From Aeromicrobium sp. Leaf245 (lineage in GTDB: Bacteria > Actinomycetota > Actinomycetes > Propionibacteriales > Nocardioidaceae), in contig NZ_OW824151.1 in NCBI RefSeq assembly GCF_942548115.1, positions 3,038,001 to 3,102,000 of the forward strand: a stretch of DNA of 64,000 nt. The letters are read 5' to 3'. Both the position numbers and the translations under genes were made by a program. Every line of letters starts with the position of its first letter. Positions within the stretch are counted from its first letter, which is position 1. Under the pieces are notes generated by a model. The model searched no databases, had not been told where the DNA came from, and worked only from the letters and a program-made list of their open reading frames with translations. Positions 36,702 through 45,977 of this stretch are shown here, piece by piece.

Positions 36702-37709
36702 CTACCAGCGCCGCACCGTGCGCGGACGGAACGCCCGCCGGCGGCTGATGGTGATGGGCGAGACGTTGCCGAAGCCGCGCAGCGGCCGTGGGGGCAGCGC
36801 GCGCATCTCGAACTCGTCGTCGGTGAGGTGTCCGGCGGTCTCGTCGTCGACGAGCACCCGGTTGCTGCGGGCCACGTGGGAGAGGCGCGCGGCCAGGTTC
36901 ACGGGCGGGCCGAAGACGTCGCCCAGCCTGCTGATGACCGAGCCGGTGGCCAAGCCGACCCGCACGTCGGGCAGGTCGTCGCGCGAGCCGATGTTGGCCA
37001 CGAGCTCGAGCGCCGTGAGCGTGGCCTCACGCGGATCGGGGTTCACGAACAGCACGGCGTCGCCGAGGGCCTTGATGACCCGGCCGTCACGCGACGTGAC
37101 GACGTCGGTGCACCGGGTCTCGAAGTTCTCCACGAGCTCGCCGAGGCGGGCGTCGTCGAGCGTGTTGGTCATGGCGGTGAACCGCGACAGGTCGGCGAAG
37201 CCGATGCTCATGGTGGTCGACAGCAGCTCGGCGTCGACGGCCCCGAGCGCCTCGAGGCGGCCGGCCGCGGCGGCCAGGTGACGCCGCCAGGCGTACAGCA
37301 GGAGCCGTTCGAAGCCCGGCCCCACGTGCTCGGCGATCGCGACGGCGCTCTCCAGGCGGCTCGCGGCCCGGCCCGACTCGACGTCGGACTCCACCTGGTC
37401 GACGATCGTCTGGACCTCCCAGTCGGCCAGCCGCGCCAGCGTCTGGCCGAGCGCCCTGGTCATCCGGAAGATGGTGCGTTCCTCGAGGACGCCCTCCTCG
37501 AGCGCCAGCGCAGCGAGTCGCGCGGCGGCCACGTCGTGCTCGCCGTAGGCCGGATCGTCGCCGCTGTCGGCGAAGCCCAGCGAGCGCCAGAGCCGCTCGG
37601 CGCGGTCGAGGTCGAGCCCGGCCTTCCCGGCGACCTGCTCACCCGTGAGCTCCATGCCCTCCTGCAGGATCAGGCGGGCGAGCTCGTCACGCAGCTCAGA
37701 CCGATTCAT
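36702..37709 (-). CDS. Class III adenylate cyclase with N-terminal regulatory domain
   Basis: 335 residues. The N-terminal helical region (about 1-160) resembles the autoinhibitory, pH-responsive regulatory domain of mycobacterial Rv1264/Rv2212 cyclases. The catalytic domain (about 165-330) keeps the metal aspartates (GFADLSRFT and LGDAV), the purine-selecting Lys (VIKALGD), the Asp in GDVFGPPVN and the transition-state Asn/Arg in VNLAARLS, so it should be active as a homodimer making cAMP. It is soluble, with no membrane helix. The 5' end overlaps the PH-domain gene by 14 bp, implying a two-gene unit linking cAMP with a membrane protein. Confidence 0.9.
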   Translation of the reverse strand: MNRSELRDELARLILQEGMELTGEQVAGKAGLDLDRAERLWRSLGFADSGDDPAYGEHDVAAARLAALALEEGVLEERTIFRMTRALGQTLARLADWEVQTIVDQVESDVESGRAASRLESAVAIAEHVGPGFERLLLYAWRRHLAAAAGRLEALGAVDAELLSTTMSIGFADLSRFTAMTNTLDDARLGELVENFETRCTDVVTSRDGRVIKALGDAVLFVNPDPREATLTALELVANIGSRDDLPDVRVGLATGSVISRLGDVFGPPVNLAARLSHVARSNRVLVDDETAGHLTDDEFEMRALPPRPLRGFGNVSPITISRRRAFRPRTVRRW

Positions 37710-38202
37710 CGCTCTGGCGGTGCGAGTCGAACACGAGGTTGCTGACGGTGCGGTGGAAGCCCTCGATGCGCGGGATGTCGCGCAGCTCCAGGCCGGCCTC
37801 GTCGCTCGCGTTGTGGATGATGAGGGTCCCGCAGCCGAGGATGCGGTCGTTGAGGTTCTTCTCGAACGAGACGTCGTTGATGCGGCTGAGCGGGATGACC
37901 CGCCCCTCGCGCGTCAGGATGCCCTTCTGCTCGACGATGCGCTTGTTGGTCAGCGTGTAGGTCCAGAGGAACCAGCGCACGAACGGCAGCACGCTGCCCC
38001 ACAGGACGAGCACGACGGCGATGCCGATGATCACCCAGCGCACGTACCCGTCCCCGCTGTTGCCGACCTGGGCGGCGAGGAAGCCTCCGGCGAAGGCGAC
38101 CGCCAACAGGATGACCAGCGGCACGAACAGCACCTTGACGTGCGTCCGGGTCGTCGCGACGGTCTGTTCACCGTCCATCATCAGCTTGCGTGAGAGGGCC
38201 AT
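37696..38202 (-). CDS. PH-domain (bPH2) membrane protein
   Basis: 168 residues from the ATG at 38202 with GGGAGGA ahead. Two transmembrane helices (about 25-45 and 55-75) are followed by a bacterial PH domain (about 78-155) containing WFLWTYTLTNKRIVEQKG, VIPLSRINDVSFEKNLNDRILGCGTLIIHN and LRDIPRIEGFHRTVSNLV. It matches the Rv3278c type that sits next to birA in mycobacteria. The family may sense or stabilise membrane or envelope proteins; the function is unproven. Translation is coupled to the adenylate cyclase gene by overlap. Confidence 0.88.
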   Translation of the reverse strand: MALSRKLMMDGEQTVATTRTHVKVLFVPLVILLAVAFAGGFLAAQVGNSGDGYVRWVIIGIAVVLVLWGSVLPFVRWFLWTYTLTNKRIVEQKGILTREGRVIPLSRINDVSFEKNLNDRILGCGTLIIHNASDEAGLELRDIPRIEGFHRTVSNLVFDSHRQSDESV

Positions 38203-38324
38203 GGGCTGATCCTCCCACGTGGCGCACGGGCCGCGGGCGACGTCTGGGCAAAGGCCTCCGTCGTCGAGCCTCCCGACGACGTGGGTGACCTGGGGACCCG
38301 CTGGTCGCACGGGCGGCGGAAGGC

Positions 38325-39149
38325 TCAGCCGACGGCACGGACGTGGGTCACGTCGCCCGCGCTGATCGCCCGCCCGTCCACGACGAGCCGGCCGAGCGGG
38401 TCGATGTCGTGGGCGACGCCGGTCAGCGTGGACCCGTCGGGCAGCTCGACCCGCACGCGCGACCCGAGGGTCACGCTCTGCTCGAGGTAGTCGCGCCGCA
38501 GGAGCGCCGGGTCACCGGCGCTCGCCAACCACGGCCGGTAGAGCCGCTCGAGGTGGCCCAGCAGGAGCTGGAGGACGACCCCCCGGTCGACGGTGGTGGC
38601 CCCCTCGATCGCGAGGGAGGTCGCCGTGGGCACCGGCAGCTCGTCCGGCGTCGACGACACGTTGAGGCCGATCCCCACCACGGCGGCAGGACCGGCGGGC
38701 CCGTCGGCACGCTCGAGCAGGATCCCGCTGATCTTGCGGCCCTCGACGAGCACGTCGTTGGGCCACTTCAGCCCGGAGGTCACACCGCAGTCCCGCGCCG
38801 TCAGGTCGACCGCGAGGCCCGTCAGCAGCGGCAGCCAGGTCCACTGTGGCAGGGCGACGCCGTCGGGGCGCAGGAGCACCGAGACCATGAGCCCCGCCCC
38901 CGGCGGCGTCTCCCACCGCCGGTCGAGCCGCCCCCGGCCGGCGGTCTGGTGCTCGGTCGCGACCACGAGGCCCTCGGGAGCGCCGGCACCCACCGCGGCG
39001 ACGACGTCGGCGTTGGTGCTCGTGGTGGACGCGGAGACCTCGAGGCCCGTCCACACGCTCCCCTCGAGCAGCAGCACGCGACGCAGCTCGTCGACGTCGA
39101 GGGGATCGCGCCCCCCGGGCCCCGGCGTGTCGCGACGGTCGCTGCTCAT
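38325..39149 (-). CDS. birA: Biotin--[acetyl-CoA-carboxylase] ligase
   Basis: 274 residues. Forms biotinyl-5'-AMP and transfers biotin to the carrier Lys of acyl-CoA carboxylases, here probably that of AccA3 encoded at 44193. Motifs: TTSTNADVV, the biotin-binding [10 protein letters not shown] and KWPNDVLV, and [10 protein letters not shown]-terminal SH3-like domain (about 225-274) is present. There is no N-terminal DNA-binding winged helix, so it is a class I enzyme and not a repressor. It is divergent from accD5 with a 51-bp gap. Confidence 0.96.
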   Translation of the reverse strand: MSSDRRDTPGPGGRDPLDVDELRRVLLLEGSVWTGLEVSASTTSTNADVVAAVGAGAPEGLVVATEHQTAGRGRLDRRWETPPGAGLMVSVLLRPDGVALPQWTWLPLLTGLAVDLTARDCGVTSGLKWPNDVLVEGRKISGILLERADGPAGPAAVVGIGLNVSSTPDELPVPTATSLAIEGATTVDRGVVLQLLLGHLERLYRPWLASAGDPALLRRDYLEQSVTLGSRVRVELPDGSTLTGVAHDIDPLGRLVVDGRAISAGDVTHVRAVG

Positions 39150-39187
39150 GCGTCAAGCCTCACACACCACGGCGCGTCGAGGATCGT

Positions 39188-39193
39188 TACTCT
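39188..39193 (+). promoter_or_regulatory. -10 of a probable leaderless accD5 promoter
   Basis: TACTCT ends 7 nt before the GTG at 39201. No Shine-Dalgarno lies between. The divergent birA start is only 51 bp away. Confidence 0.5.
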
Positions 39194-39200
39194 GACCCAC

Positions 39201-40799
39201 GTGAGCGAAGCAGAGGCAGAGATCGAAGAGCGTCCGGAGCTGCACACGACCGCCGGGAAGCTGGACGACTTCCGGCGCCGGCACCACGAGGCGACCGTCG
39301 AGGTCGCCGAGCGGGCGGCCGAGAAGCAGCACGCGAAGGGCCGCCAGAGCGCCCGCGAGCGCATCGACCAGCTGTTCGACGAGGGCTCCTTCGTCGAGCT
39401 CGACGCACTGGCCCGGCACCGCTCCACCAAGTTCGGGCTCGAGAACAACCGGCCGCTCGGCGACGGCGTCATCACCGGATACGGCACGATCGACGGCCGC
39501 CAGGTGTGCGTCTTCAGCCAGGACTTCAGCGTCTTTGGCGGCAGCCTCGGCGAGGTGTACGGCGAGAAGATCACCAAGGTCATGGACCTCGCCATCAAGT
39601 CGGGCTGCCCCATCATCGGCATCAACGAGGGCGCCGGCGCCCGCATCCAGGAGGGTGTGGTCTCGCTCGGCCTGTACGGCGAGATCTTCCGCCGCAACGT
39701 GCACGCGTCGGGCGTCATCCCCCAGATCTCGCTCATCATGGGCTCGTGCGCCGGCGGCCACGTCTACTCCCCCGCGGTCACCGACTTCACGGTCATGGTC
39801 GACGAGAAGTCGAACATGTTCATCACCGGGCCCGACATCATCAAGACGGTCACCGGCGAGGACGTGACCATGGAGGAGCTGGGCGGTGCCCGCACGCACA
39901 ACACGCGCAGCGGCAACGCCCACTACCTGGCCTCCGACGAGGAGGACGCCCTCGAGTACGTGAAGGCGCTCATCTCGTTCCTGCCGCAGAACAACATGGA
40001 GGAGGCGCCGGTCTACGACGAGGGCGTCGACCTGGAGCGCAACGAGACCGACCTGGCGCTCGACACGCTGATCCCGGACTCGGCCAACCAGCCCTACGAC
40101 ATCCGCACCGTGATGGAGTCCGTGCTCGACGACGGCGACTTCCTCGAGGTCCAGCCGTTGTTCGCGCCGAACCTCGTGATCGGCTTCGGCCGGGTCGAGG
40201 GTCGCAGCGTCGGCGTGGTGGGCAACCAGCCCATGCAGCTGGCCGGCTGCCTCGACATCGACGCCTCCGAGAAGGCCGCCCGCTTCGTGCGCACCTGCGA
40301 CGCGTTCAACATCCCCGTGCTCACGTTCGTCGACGTGCCGGGCTTCCTGCCGGGCACCGAGCAGGAGTGGAACGGCATCATCCGCCGCGGCGCCAAGCTC
40401 ATCTACGCCTACGCCGAGGCCACGGTCCCGCTCGTCACGATCATCACGCGCAAGGCCTACGGCGGTGCGTACGACGTCATGGGCTCCAAGCACCTCGGCG
40501 CCGACGTGAACCTGTCGTGGCCCACCGGCCAGATCGCCGTCGTGGGCGCCTCCGGTGCCGTCAACATCCTGTACCGCCGCGAGGTGGCTGCGGCCGACGA
40601 CCCCGAGGCCAAGCGCGCCGAGCTGATGACGGAGTACGAGGACACGCTCTGCAACCCGTACGTGGCGGCCGAGCGCGGCTACATCGACGGCGTGATCGAG
40701 CCGTCGCAGACCCGCGCCGAGGTCACCAAGGCCCTGCGCCTGCTGCGCACCAAGCGCGAGACGCTCCCGCCCAAGAAGCACGGGAACATCCCGCTCTGA
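39201..40799 (+). CDS. accD5: Acyl-CoA carboxylase beta subunit (carboxyltransferase), AccD5-like
   Basis: 532 residues from the GTG at 39201; the longer frame overlaps birA. The carboxyltransferase moves CO2 from carboxybiotin to propionyl- or acetyl-CoA, giving methylmalonyl- or malonyl-CoA. N- and C-terminal crotonase-like domains carry the oxyanion-hole glycines ([24 protein letters not shown] and [19 protein letters not shown]). Sequence and synteny (birA-accD5-accE-maf-accA3) match the mycobacterial AccD5 propionyl-CoA carboxylase. The stop overlaps the accE start (TGATG). Confidence 0.96.
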   Translation: MSEAEAEIEERPELHTTAGKLDDFRRRHHEATVEVAERAAEKQHAKGRQSARERIDQLFDEGSFVELDALARHRSTKFGLENNRPLGDGVITGYGTIDGRQVCVFSQDFSVFGGSLGEVYGEKITKVMDLAIKSGCPIIGINEGAGARIQEGVVSLGLYGEIFRRNVHASGVIPQISLIMGSCAGGHVYSPAVTDFTVMVDEKSNMFITGPDIIKTVTGEDVTMEELGGARTHNTRSGNAHYLASDEEDALEYVKALISFLPQNNMEEAPVYDEGVDLERNETDLALDTLIPDSANQPYDIRTVMESVLDDGDFLEVQPLFAPNLVIGFGRVEGRSVGVVGNQPMQLAGCLDIDASEKAARFVRTCDAFNIPVLTFVDVPGFLPGTEQEWNGIIRRGAKLIYAYAEATVPLVTIITRKAYGGAYDVMGSKHLGADVNLSWPTGQIAVVGASGAVNILYRREVAAADDPEAKRAELMTEYEDTLCNPYVAAERGYIDGVIEPSQTRAEVTKALRLLRTKRETLPPKKHGNIPL

Positions 40800-41068
40800 T
40801 GAGCGACGAGACGACGCCTGCGGCCGACGCCGCCGAGCAGACGCCCGCAGCACCGGTCACGCCGGTGCTGCGGGTGGTCCGCGGCGACCTGTCGCCCGAG
40901 GAGCTGGCGGCGCTCGTGGCCGTCGTGGCCGCACGCAACGCAGCTGCCGCGAACGCCGCAGCGGGCGCGAAGCCGGCACCGCGCAGCGAGTGGGGACACC
41001 CGGTGCGCGCGCACCGCACGCCGCACCGTGTGGGCCCCGACGCCTGGCGTCGCTCCGCCTGGGCCTGA
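40799..41068 (+). CDS. accE: Acyl-CoA carboxylase epsilon subunit
   Basis: 89 residues. After a disordered Ala/Pro/Thr-rich start comes VLRVVRGDLSPEELAALVAVVAARN, the short helix that defines the AccE/PccE family; the tail ends in SEWGHPVRAHRTPH and a Trp/Arg-rich stretch. AccE binds the carboxylase beta subunit and raises holoenzyme activity, and is specific to actinobacteria. Start and accD5 stop overlap, so the two subunits are made in step. Confidence 0.93.
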   Translation: MSDETTPAADAAEQTPAAPVTPVLRVVRGDLSPEELAALVAVVAARNAAAANAAAGAKPAPRSEWGHPVRAHRTPHRVGPDAWRRSAWA

Positions 41069-41075
41069 GTCCTGC

Positions 41076-41732
41076 ATGACCCTGCGCCACGAGCCCGACG
41101 TGTCGGCGGCGGACTGGATCGTGCGGGCCGACGCGGACTGGGGTGTCATCGCCGGCCAGGGACCGCCGGGCTTCGAGGCGTACGCGCAGGTCCCGTTCGA
41201 CAGGGACGCCTCACCGGAACGAACTGACGACGTCGTCCACGCCGACGTCGTCCACCTGGCGACCGCCCACACCTCGACGCCCGACGACGCGGTCTTCGCC
41301 CTCTGGGAGGGGTGGGGCGACATCGAGGGTGGCGATGCCGTCTCGATGCTCTACCAGAGCCCGGCGCTCACCGGCTTCGGCCGGGTCTTCCGCCGCCCCA
41401 GGCCGCCGCGGATCCCGCCGGCGTTCGACGACGCCGTGATGAAGGCGCCGCGGGCCGACCTGGACGGGTTCCGGGCCTACCTGCTCTTCCGCGGCCCGCT
41501 GTCGGACGTCGGTCGCTGGGGCGCCCGCCCCGAGGCGCCGGACTGGCCACGTCGGCTGGCTCCCGCCTCGTTCGTCTGGCCGCAGGACCGGTCGTGGTGC
41601 ATCGCCCAGGACGTGGACGACGACAGCCTGACGATCGGCGGCTCGCAGGCGCTCGTCGACGCCGTCCTAGCCCACCCGGACCTCCGCGCCGAGCCCGCGA
41701 CGTACGGGTCCCCACCGCCGTTGCCCGACTGA
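41076..41732 (+). CDS. Conserved hypothetical protein downstream of accE
   Basis: 218 residues from the ATG at 41076, 7 bp after accE. No signal, helix or metal motif stands out. Aromatic-rich blocks (PGFEAYAQVPFD, ATAHTSTPDDAVFALWEGWG, DGFRAYLLFRGPL and FVWPQDRSWCIAQDVDDDSL) recur in a family of actinobacterial proteins without known function that I recognise only by pattern. The final part, TIGGSQALVDAVLAHPDL, ends the domain. Position suggests co-transcription with accD5-accE, but nothing in the sequence links it to biotin or acyl-CoA. I cannot propose a function. Confidence 0.7.
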   Translation: MTLRHEPDVSAADWIVRADADWGVIAGQGPPGFEAYAQVPFDRDASPERTDDVVHADVVHLATAHTSTPDDAVFALWEGWGDIEGGDAVSMLYQSPALTGFGRVFRRPRPPRIPPAFDDAVMKAPRADLDGFRAYLLFRGPLSDVGRWGARPEAPDWPRRLAPASFVWPQDRSWCIAQDVDDDSLTIGGSQALVDAVLAHPDLRAEPATYGSPPPLPD

Positions 41733-41749
41733 CGCCGCGCCGCCCTCGT

Positions 41750-41843
41750 CATCGGTGGATCCTCAACCGCAGGGACGGCGCTGAGGTTGCCGATCCACCG
41801 ATGGCCGCCCCGAAGCACCCCTGATGTTGCGGATCCACCGATG
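41750..41843. repeat. Three-unit inverted/direct repeat before maf
   Basis: Units of the form GnTTGnnGATCCACCGATG: one on the minus strand at 41750-41768, and two on the plus strand at 41785-41803 and 41825-41843. The first pair forms a hairpin. The core ATCCACCGAT is shared by all three. The TCCACCG core also occurs in the purE-purK element. It lies in the 144-bp gap between a stop codon and maf. Confidence 0.7.
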
Positions 41844-41876
41844 GGGGGTCGAGAGCGGTCCTGCCACGATGGGCCC

Positions 41877-42479
41877 ATGGTGCGCATGGTCCTGGCCTCA
41901 CAGTCCCCCGCCCGGCTCGCGACGCTGCGAGCGGCCGGCATCGAGCCGGAGGTGGTCGTCTCCGGGGTCGACGAGTCGCAGGTGCAGTCACGCGACGCCG
42001 CGAACCTGGCCGCGGCCTTGGCGCAGCTGAAGTGCCGCGCGGTCGCGGCGACGGTCGACGACCCGGACGCGCTCGTCGTCGGCTGCGACTCGGTGCTCGC
42101 CTTCGAGGGCGAGATCCTGGGGAAGCCCGGCGACGCCGCGACCGCGCGCGCCCGGTGGCGTCGGATGCGTGGTCGCTCGGGCGTGCTGCACACCGGGCAC
42201 TGCGTCCGCCGTGCCGGCCGGGAGGTCGTCGACGCGGCCTCCACCGTCGTGCACTTCGCCGACGTCGGCGACGCCGAGATCGACGCGTACGTCGCCACCG
42301 GGGAGCCGCTGCACGTGGCCGGAGCCTTCACGATCGACGGCCTGGGCGGCGCGTTCGTCCGCGGGATCGAGGGCGATCCCCACACCGTGGTGGGCATCAG
42401 CCTGCCGCTCCTGCGCGACCTCGTGGCCGATCTCGACGTCGTCTGGACCGACCTCTGGAATCGTCCCGGCGCGGTGTGA
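41877..42479 (+). CDS. Maf-family nucleotide pyrophosphatase
   Basis: 200 residues from the ATG at 41877 (a second ATG is three codons on). Maf proteins hydrolyse dTTP/UTP or modified pyrimidine nucleotides to monophosphates. Motifs: the N-terminal VLASQSPARLATLRAAG, VVGCDSVLAFEGEILGKP and the C-terminal IDGLGGAFVRGIEGDPHTVVGISLP. The same place in mycobacteria is held by the Maf homologue Rv3282. No Shine-Dalgarno is obvious. Confidence 0.92.
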   Translation: MVRMVLASQSPARLATLRAAGIEPEVVVSGVDESQVQSRDAANLAAALAQLKCRAVAATVDDPDALVVGCDSVLAFEGEILGKPGDAATARARWRRMRGRSGVLHTGHCVRRAGREVVDAASTVVHFADVGDAEIDAYVATGEPLHVAGAFTIDGLGGAFVRGIEGDPHTVVGISLPLLRDLVADLDVVWTDLWNRPGAV

Positions 42480-42549
42480 CGAGCCCCGCGAGCGAGCGTG
42501 TGACGAGAACTCGGTACCGGAACGTGCAGGAAGATGAGAGAATGGGGAC

Positions 42550-42762
42550 ATGGCCCCTCGTCGCAAGTTCCACGCGTCCAGCCCCTTCCAGCCCCAGGCG
42601 GTGGAGCCGGACGCGGTCTACGAGGTGGCTTCGCGCGTCAGCCACGACACCTACGGTCTCGGCCGGATCGTGAGCCTGCAGGGCACCCGGTCGGCCCAGG
42701 TCGACTTCGGCGACCAGGTGCGCCACGTGCCGCTTCCCTGCCGCGCGCTCGTCAGCCTCTGA
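42550..42762 (+). CDS. Small SH3/Tudor-like protein
   Basis: 70 residues. The core SRVSHDTYGLGRIVSLQGTRSAQVDFGDQVRHVPL resembles the small beta-barrel that ends UvrD/PcrA helicases (VxHxxYGxGxV...VDFG), which binds RNA polymerase or nucleic acid. The N-terminus MAPRRKFHASSPFQP is basic. A free-standing copy could bind RNA polymerase, but this is inference. It follows maf by 70 bp and its stop faces the convergent acyl-CoA dehydrogenase. The 108-bp gap to the next gene holds a small GCAGG/CCTGC hairpin. Confidence 0.7.
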   Translation: MAPRRKFHASSPFQPQAVEPDAVYEVASRVSHDTYGLGRIVSLQGTRSAQVDFGDQVRHVPLPCRALVSL

Positions 42763-42870
42763 CGGAGTCCGGGGCCTGGTCGTCGCCTGGGAACGGCCGG
42801 CAGCGGCATGCCCGGCGACAGTCGCGCACGGATCGGTGCGACGGCACCGCAGGCCTGACCTGCCCGTGAG

Positions 42871-44052
42871 TCACTCGACGGGCAGACCCAGCCCGCGGGC
42901 GATCAGCATGCGCTGCACCTCGCTGGTCCCCTCGCCGATCTCCAGGATCTTGGCGTCGCGGTAGAACCGGGCCACGGGGTACTCCTCCATGAAGCCGTAC
43001 CCGCCGAAGACCTGCGTCGCGATGCGGGTGCCGGTCACGGCCGACTCCGTCGCGTGCAGCTTGGCCACCGACGCGGCCTGCTTGACCACGGCGTACGGGG
43101 CTCCGGCGTCCTTCAGGGCTGCGGCTCGGTAGGTCAGGGCCCGCGCCCCCTCGAGCAGCACGGCGAGGTCGGCGATCTGGAAGGCCACACCCTGCTTCGC
43201 ACCGATCGGCACCCCGAACGTCTGCCGCTCCCCCGCGTACTGCACGCACAGGTCGAGGCAGGCCTGCAGGCAGCCGACCGAGAGCGCCGAGATCGCGATG
43301 CGGCCGTCGTCGAGCGTGGCGAGGAACTGGGCGTAGCCACGGCCGCGCTCGCCGAGCAGGTGGTCGGCGGGGACGCGCGCCCCCGTGAAGGCCAGCGGGT
43401 GGGTGTCGGAGATGTGCCACCCGAGCTTGTCGTAGGCGGGCTCAGCCACGAACCCGGGCGTTCCCGCGGGCACCATGATCGCCGAGATCTCAGGACGCCC
43501 GTCGGCGCGCTCCCCGGTACGTGCGGTGACGGTGACGACCGACGTCAGGTCGTTGCCGGAGTTGGTGATGAACTGCTTGGCGCCGTCGACCACCCAGGTG
43601 TCGCCGTCGAGCACGGCGCGGGTGCGCGTGGCACCCGCGTCGGAGCCGGCTCCGGGCTCGGTGAGGCCGAAGCCCGCCAGGGCGCGACCGGCGACCAGGT
43701 CGGGCAGCCAGCGCTCCTTCTGCTCCGCGGTGCCGAACGCGACGATCGGGTTGATCCCGAGACCGACCCCGGCCTGGAGCGTGATGCCCATCGACTGGTC
43801 GACGCGACCGAGCTCCTCGATCGCGACGCACAGGCTGGTGAAGTCCGCGCCTGCGCCGCCGTACTCCTCCGGCGCCGTGAGGCCGAACAGACCGAGGTCG
43901 CCCATCTCGCGCACGACGTCGACCGGGAAGTGGTGCTCGCGGTCCCACTGCGCGACGTGCGGCGCGATCCTCGACTCGGCGAACTCCCGCACCGTGCGGC
44001 GGAAGTCCTCGTGCTCGCGGGAGAGACCGGACAGCTGTGCGACGTCGACCAT
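42871..44052 (-). CDS. Acyl-CoA dehydrogenase, isovaleryl/short-branched-chain-like
   Basis: 393 residues, ATG at 44052. Full-length FAD acyl-CoA dehydrogenase with GFGLTEPGAGSDAGATRTRAV, FITNSGN, the substrate/FAD helix RQTFGVPIGAKQGVAFQIADL and FGGYGFMEEYPVARFYRDAK. The EIGEGTSEVQ segment carries the usual catalytic-Glu position of the short-chain group; other members place it elsewhere. Adjacent divergent accA3 suits branched-chain amino acid or propionyl-CoA metabolism. A perfect GGTTAAC palindrome 8 bp upstream is a likely operator. No regulator gene adjoins. Confidence 0.92.
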   Translation of the reverse strand: MVDVAQLSGLSREHEDFRRTVREFAESRIAPHVAQWDREHHFPVDVVREMGDLGLFGLTAPEEYGGAGADFTSLCVAIEELGRVDQSMGITLQAGVGLGINPIVAFGTAEQKERWLPDLVAGRALAGFGLTEPGAGSDAGATRTRAVLDGDTWVVDGAKQFITNSGNDLTSVVTVTARTGERADGRPEISAIMVPAGTPGFVAEPAYDKLGWHISDTHPLAFTGARVPADHLLGERGRGYAQFLATLDDGRIAISALSVGCLQACLDLCVQYAGERQTFGVPIGAKQGVAFQIADLAVLLEGARALTYRAAALKDAGAPYAVVKQAASVAKLHATESAVTGTRIATQVFGGYGFMEEYPVARFYRDAKILEIGEGTSEVQRMLIARGLGLPVE

Positions 44053-44059
44053 GCACTCA

Positions 44060-44077
44060 GGTTAACACTCGTTAACC
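44060..44077. promoter_or_regulatory. GGTTAAC-ACTC-GTTAACC operator-like palindrome
   Basis: A perfect 7-bp inverted repeat with a 4-bp centre lies immediately upstream of the acyl-CoA dehydrogenase start codon, in the gap to divergent accA3. Symmetry, AT content and place fit a TetR-family repressor site controlling acyl-CoA catabolism; the regulator is not in the window. Confidence 0.6.
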
Positions 44078-44133
44078 CGACGGTCGGACGTCCGCGTGAC
44101 GTACCTCATCCACCCTCGGGCCGTCCCGCCCCC

Positions 44134-44139
44134 TACACT
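44134..44139 (+). promoter_or_regulatory. Candidate -10 for accA3
   Basis: TACACT lies 53 bp upstream of the GTG of accA3. No clear -35 is visible. Unlike several neighbours, accA3 has a leader with a Shine-Dalgarno. Confidence 0.35.
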
Positions 44140-44192
44140 CGGCAGGCAGTGCCCGCCCCCGCCCAGCCTGTCCATCCCGAGGAGAGCCGTCC

Positions 44193-45971
44193 GTGAGCAA
44201 GCCCCTGCAGAAGGTCCTGATCGCCAACCGTGGAGAGATCGCGGTCCGCGTGGTCCGAGCCTGCAAGGACGCCGGCATCGGCAGCGTCGCCGTCTACGCC
44301 GAGCCCGACCGCGACGCCTTGTTCGTCCGGCTCGCCGACGAGGCCTACTCCCTGGAGGGCTCGACCCCGGGCGACTCCTACCTCTCGATCGAGAAGATCG
44401 TGGCCGTCGCCCAACGCTCGGGCGCCGACAGCGTGCACCCGGGCTACGGCTTCCTCGCCGAGAACGCCGAGTTCGCCCAGGCCGTCATCGACGCCGGACT
44501 CGTCTGGATCGGCCCCCCGCCCGCGGCCATCGAGGCCCTCGGCGACAAGGCCAAGGCCAAGCAGATCGCCCAGACGGCGAACGCCCCGCTCGCTCCCGGC
44601 ACCAAGGACCCCGTCAAGGACGCCGACGAGGTCGTGGCCTTCGCCCAGGAGAACGGTCTGCCGGTCGCCATCAAGGCCGTCTTCGGTGGTGGCGGTCGTG
44701 GCCTCAAGGTCGCCAAGACCCTCGAGGAGATCCCCGACGCCTACGAGTCCGCCGTCCGCGAGGCCGTCAGCGCCTTCGGTCGCGGCGAGTGCCTCGTGGA
44801 GAAGTTCCTCGACAAGCCCCGCCACGTCGAGACGCAGTGCCTGGCCGACAGCCACGGCAACGTCGTCGTGGTCTCCACGCGCGACTGCTCGCTGCAGCGC
44901 CGCCACCAGAAGCTGGTGGAGGAGGCCCCCGCGCCGTTCCTGTCCGACGACCAGCTGGCGCGCCTCTACGATTCGTCGAAGGCCATCCTCAAGGAGGCCG
45001 GCTACGTGGGCGCCGGCACGTGCGAGTTCCTCGTCGCCGCCGACGGCACCATCAGCTTCCTCGAGGTCAACACGCGCCTGCAGGTCGAGCACTGCGTCTC
45101 CGAGGAGGTCACGGGCATCGACCTCGTGCGCGAGATGTTCCGCATCGCCGCCGGCGAGGAGCTCGGCTACGGCGACCCGGAGATCATCGGCCACTCGATC
45201 GAGTTCCGCATCAACGCCGAGGACGGTGGCCGCGGCTTCCTCCCGGCTCCGGGCACGCTCACGAAGTGGGCTCCCCCGAGCGGCCCGGGCGTCCGCCTCG
45301 ACGGCGGCTACGAGGAGGGCGAGACCGTGCCGGGCGCGTTCGACTCGCTCATCGCCAAGCTCATCGTCACCGGGCGCACCCGCGAGCAGGCCATCGAGCG
45401 CTCCCGCCGTGCCCTCGACGAGTTCGTCGTCGACGGCATGCCGACGGTCATCCCCTTCCACCGCGACGTGCTGGACGACCCGGCCTACAACGCGTCCGAC
45501 GGATCGTTCGACGTCTACACGACGTGGATCGAGACCGACTACGACAACCAGCTCGAGCCGTACGCGGGCGCCTCCGAGACCGACGAGCCCGCCGAGCGCG
45601 AGCGGGTCGTCGTCGAGGTGGCCGGCAAGCGCGTGGAGGTCGTCCTCCCCGGCGGGCTCGGAGCCGTGGCCGGCGCCGCGAGCGGTGGCGCCAAGAAGCA
45701 GAAGCGCAAGGGCGGCAAGGCCGCGGGCGCCGCTGCGTCCGGTGACTCCCTCACCTCGCCCATGCAGGGCACCGTGGTCAAGGTCGCCGTCGAAGAGGGC
45801 CAGGAGGTCGCCGCCGGCGACACCGTGCTCGTCATCGAGGCCATGAAGATGGAGCAGCCCATCACCGCGCACAAGGCGGGCACCGTCACCGGGCTCTCGG
45901 CCGAGATCGGCGCCACGATCGGTGCCGGCGAGGTCGTCGCGACGATCGCCGACGCCCCCGCTGCGGAGTAG
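44193..45971 (+). CDS. accA3: Acyl-CoA carboxylase alpha subunit (biotin carboxylase plus carrier)
   Basis: 592 residues, GTG at 44193 after GAGGAG. Biotin carboxylase domain (about 1-450): [29 protein letters not shown], the ATP-grasp loop [15 protein letters not shown], and [16 protein letters not shown] linker with a KKQKRKGGK basic stretch leads to the biotin carboxyl carrier domain, whose Lys lies in EAMKMEQP. It generates carboxybiotin for the AccD subunits, including AccD5 encoded at 39201; BirA (38325) modifies it. The equivalent mycobacterial AccA3 serves several carboxylases, including those for malonyl- and methylmalonyl-CoA. Confidence 0.97.
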   Translation: MSKPLQKVLIANRGEIAVRVVRACKDAGIGSVAVYAEPDRDALFVRLADEAYSLEGSTPGDSYLSIEKIVAVAQRSGADSVHPGYGFLAENAEFAQAVIDAGLVWIGPPPAAIEALGDKAKAKQIAQTANAPLAPGTKDPVKDADEVVAFAQENGLPVAIKAVFGGGGRGLKVAKTLEEIPDAYESAVREAVSAFGRGECLVEKFLDKPRHVETQCLADSHGNVVVVSTRDCSLQRRHQKLVEEAPAPFLSDDQLARLYDSSKAILKEAGYVGAGTCEFLVAADGTISFLEVNTRLQVEHCVSEEVTGIDLVREMFRIAAGEELGYGDPEIIGHSIEFRINAEDGGRGFLPAPGTLTKWAPPSGPGVRLDGGYEEGETVPGAFDSLIAKLIVTGRTREQAIERSRRALDEFVVDGMPTVIPFHRDVLDDPAYNASDGSFDVYTTWIETDYDNQLEPYAGASETDEPAERERVVVEVAGKRVEVVLPGGLGAVAGAASGGAKKQKRKGGKAAGAAASGDSLTSPMQGTVVKVAVEEGQEVAAGDTVLVIEAMKMEQPITAHKAGTVTGLSAEIGATIGAGEVVATIADAPAAE

Positions 45972-45977
45972 CGGCCC

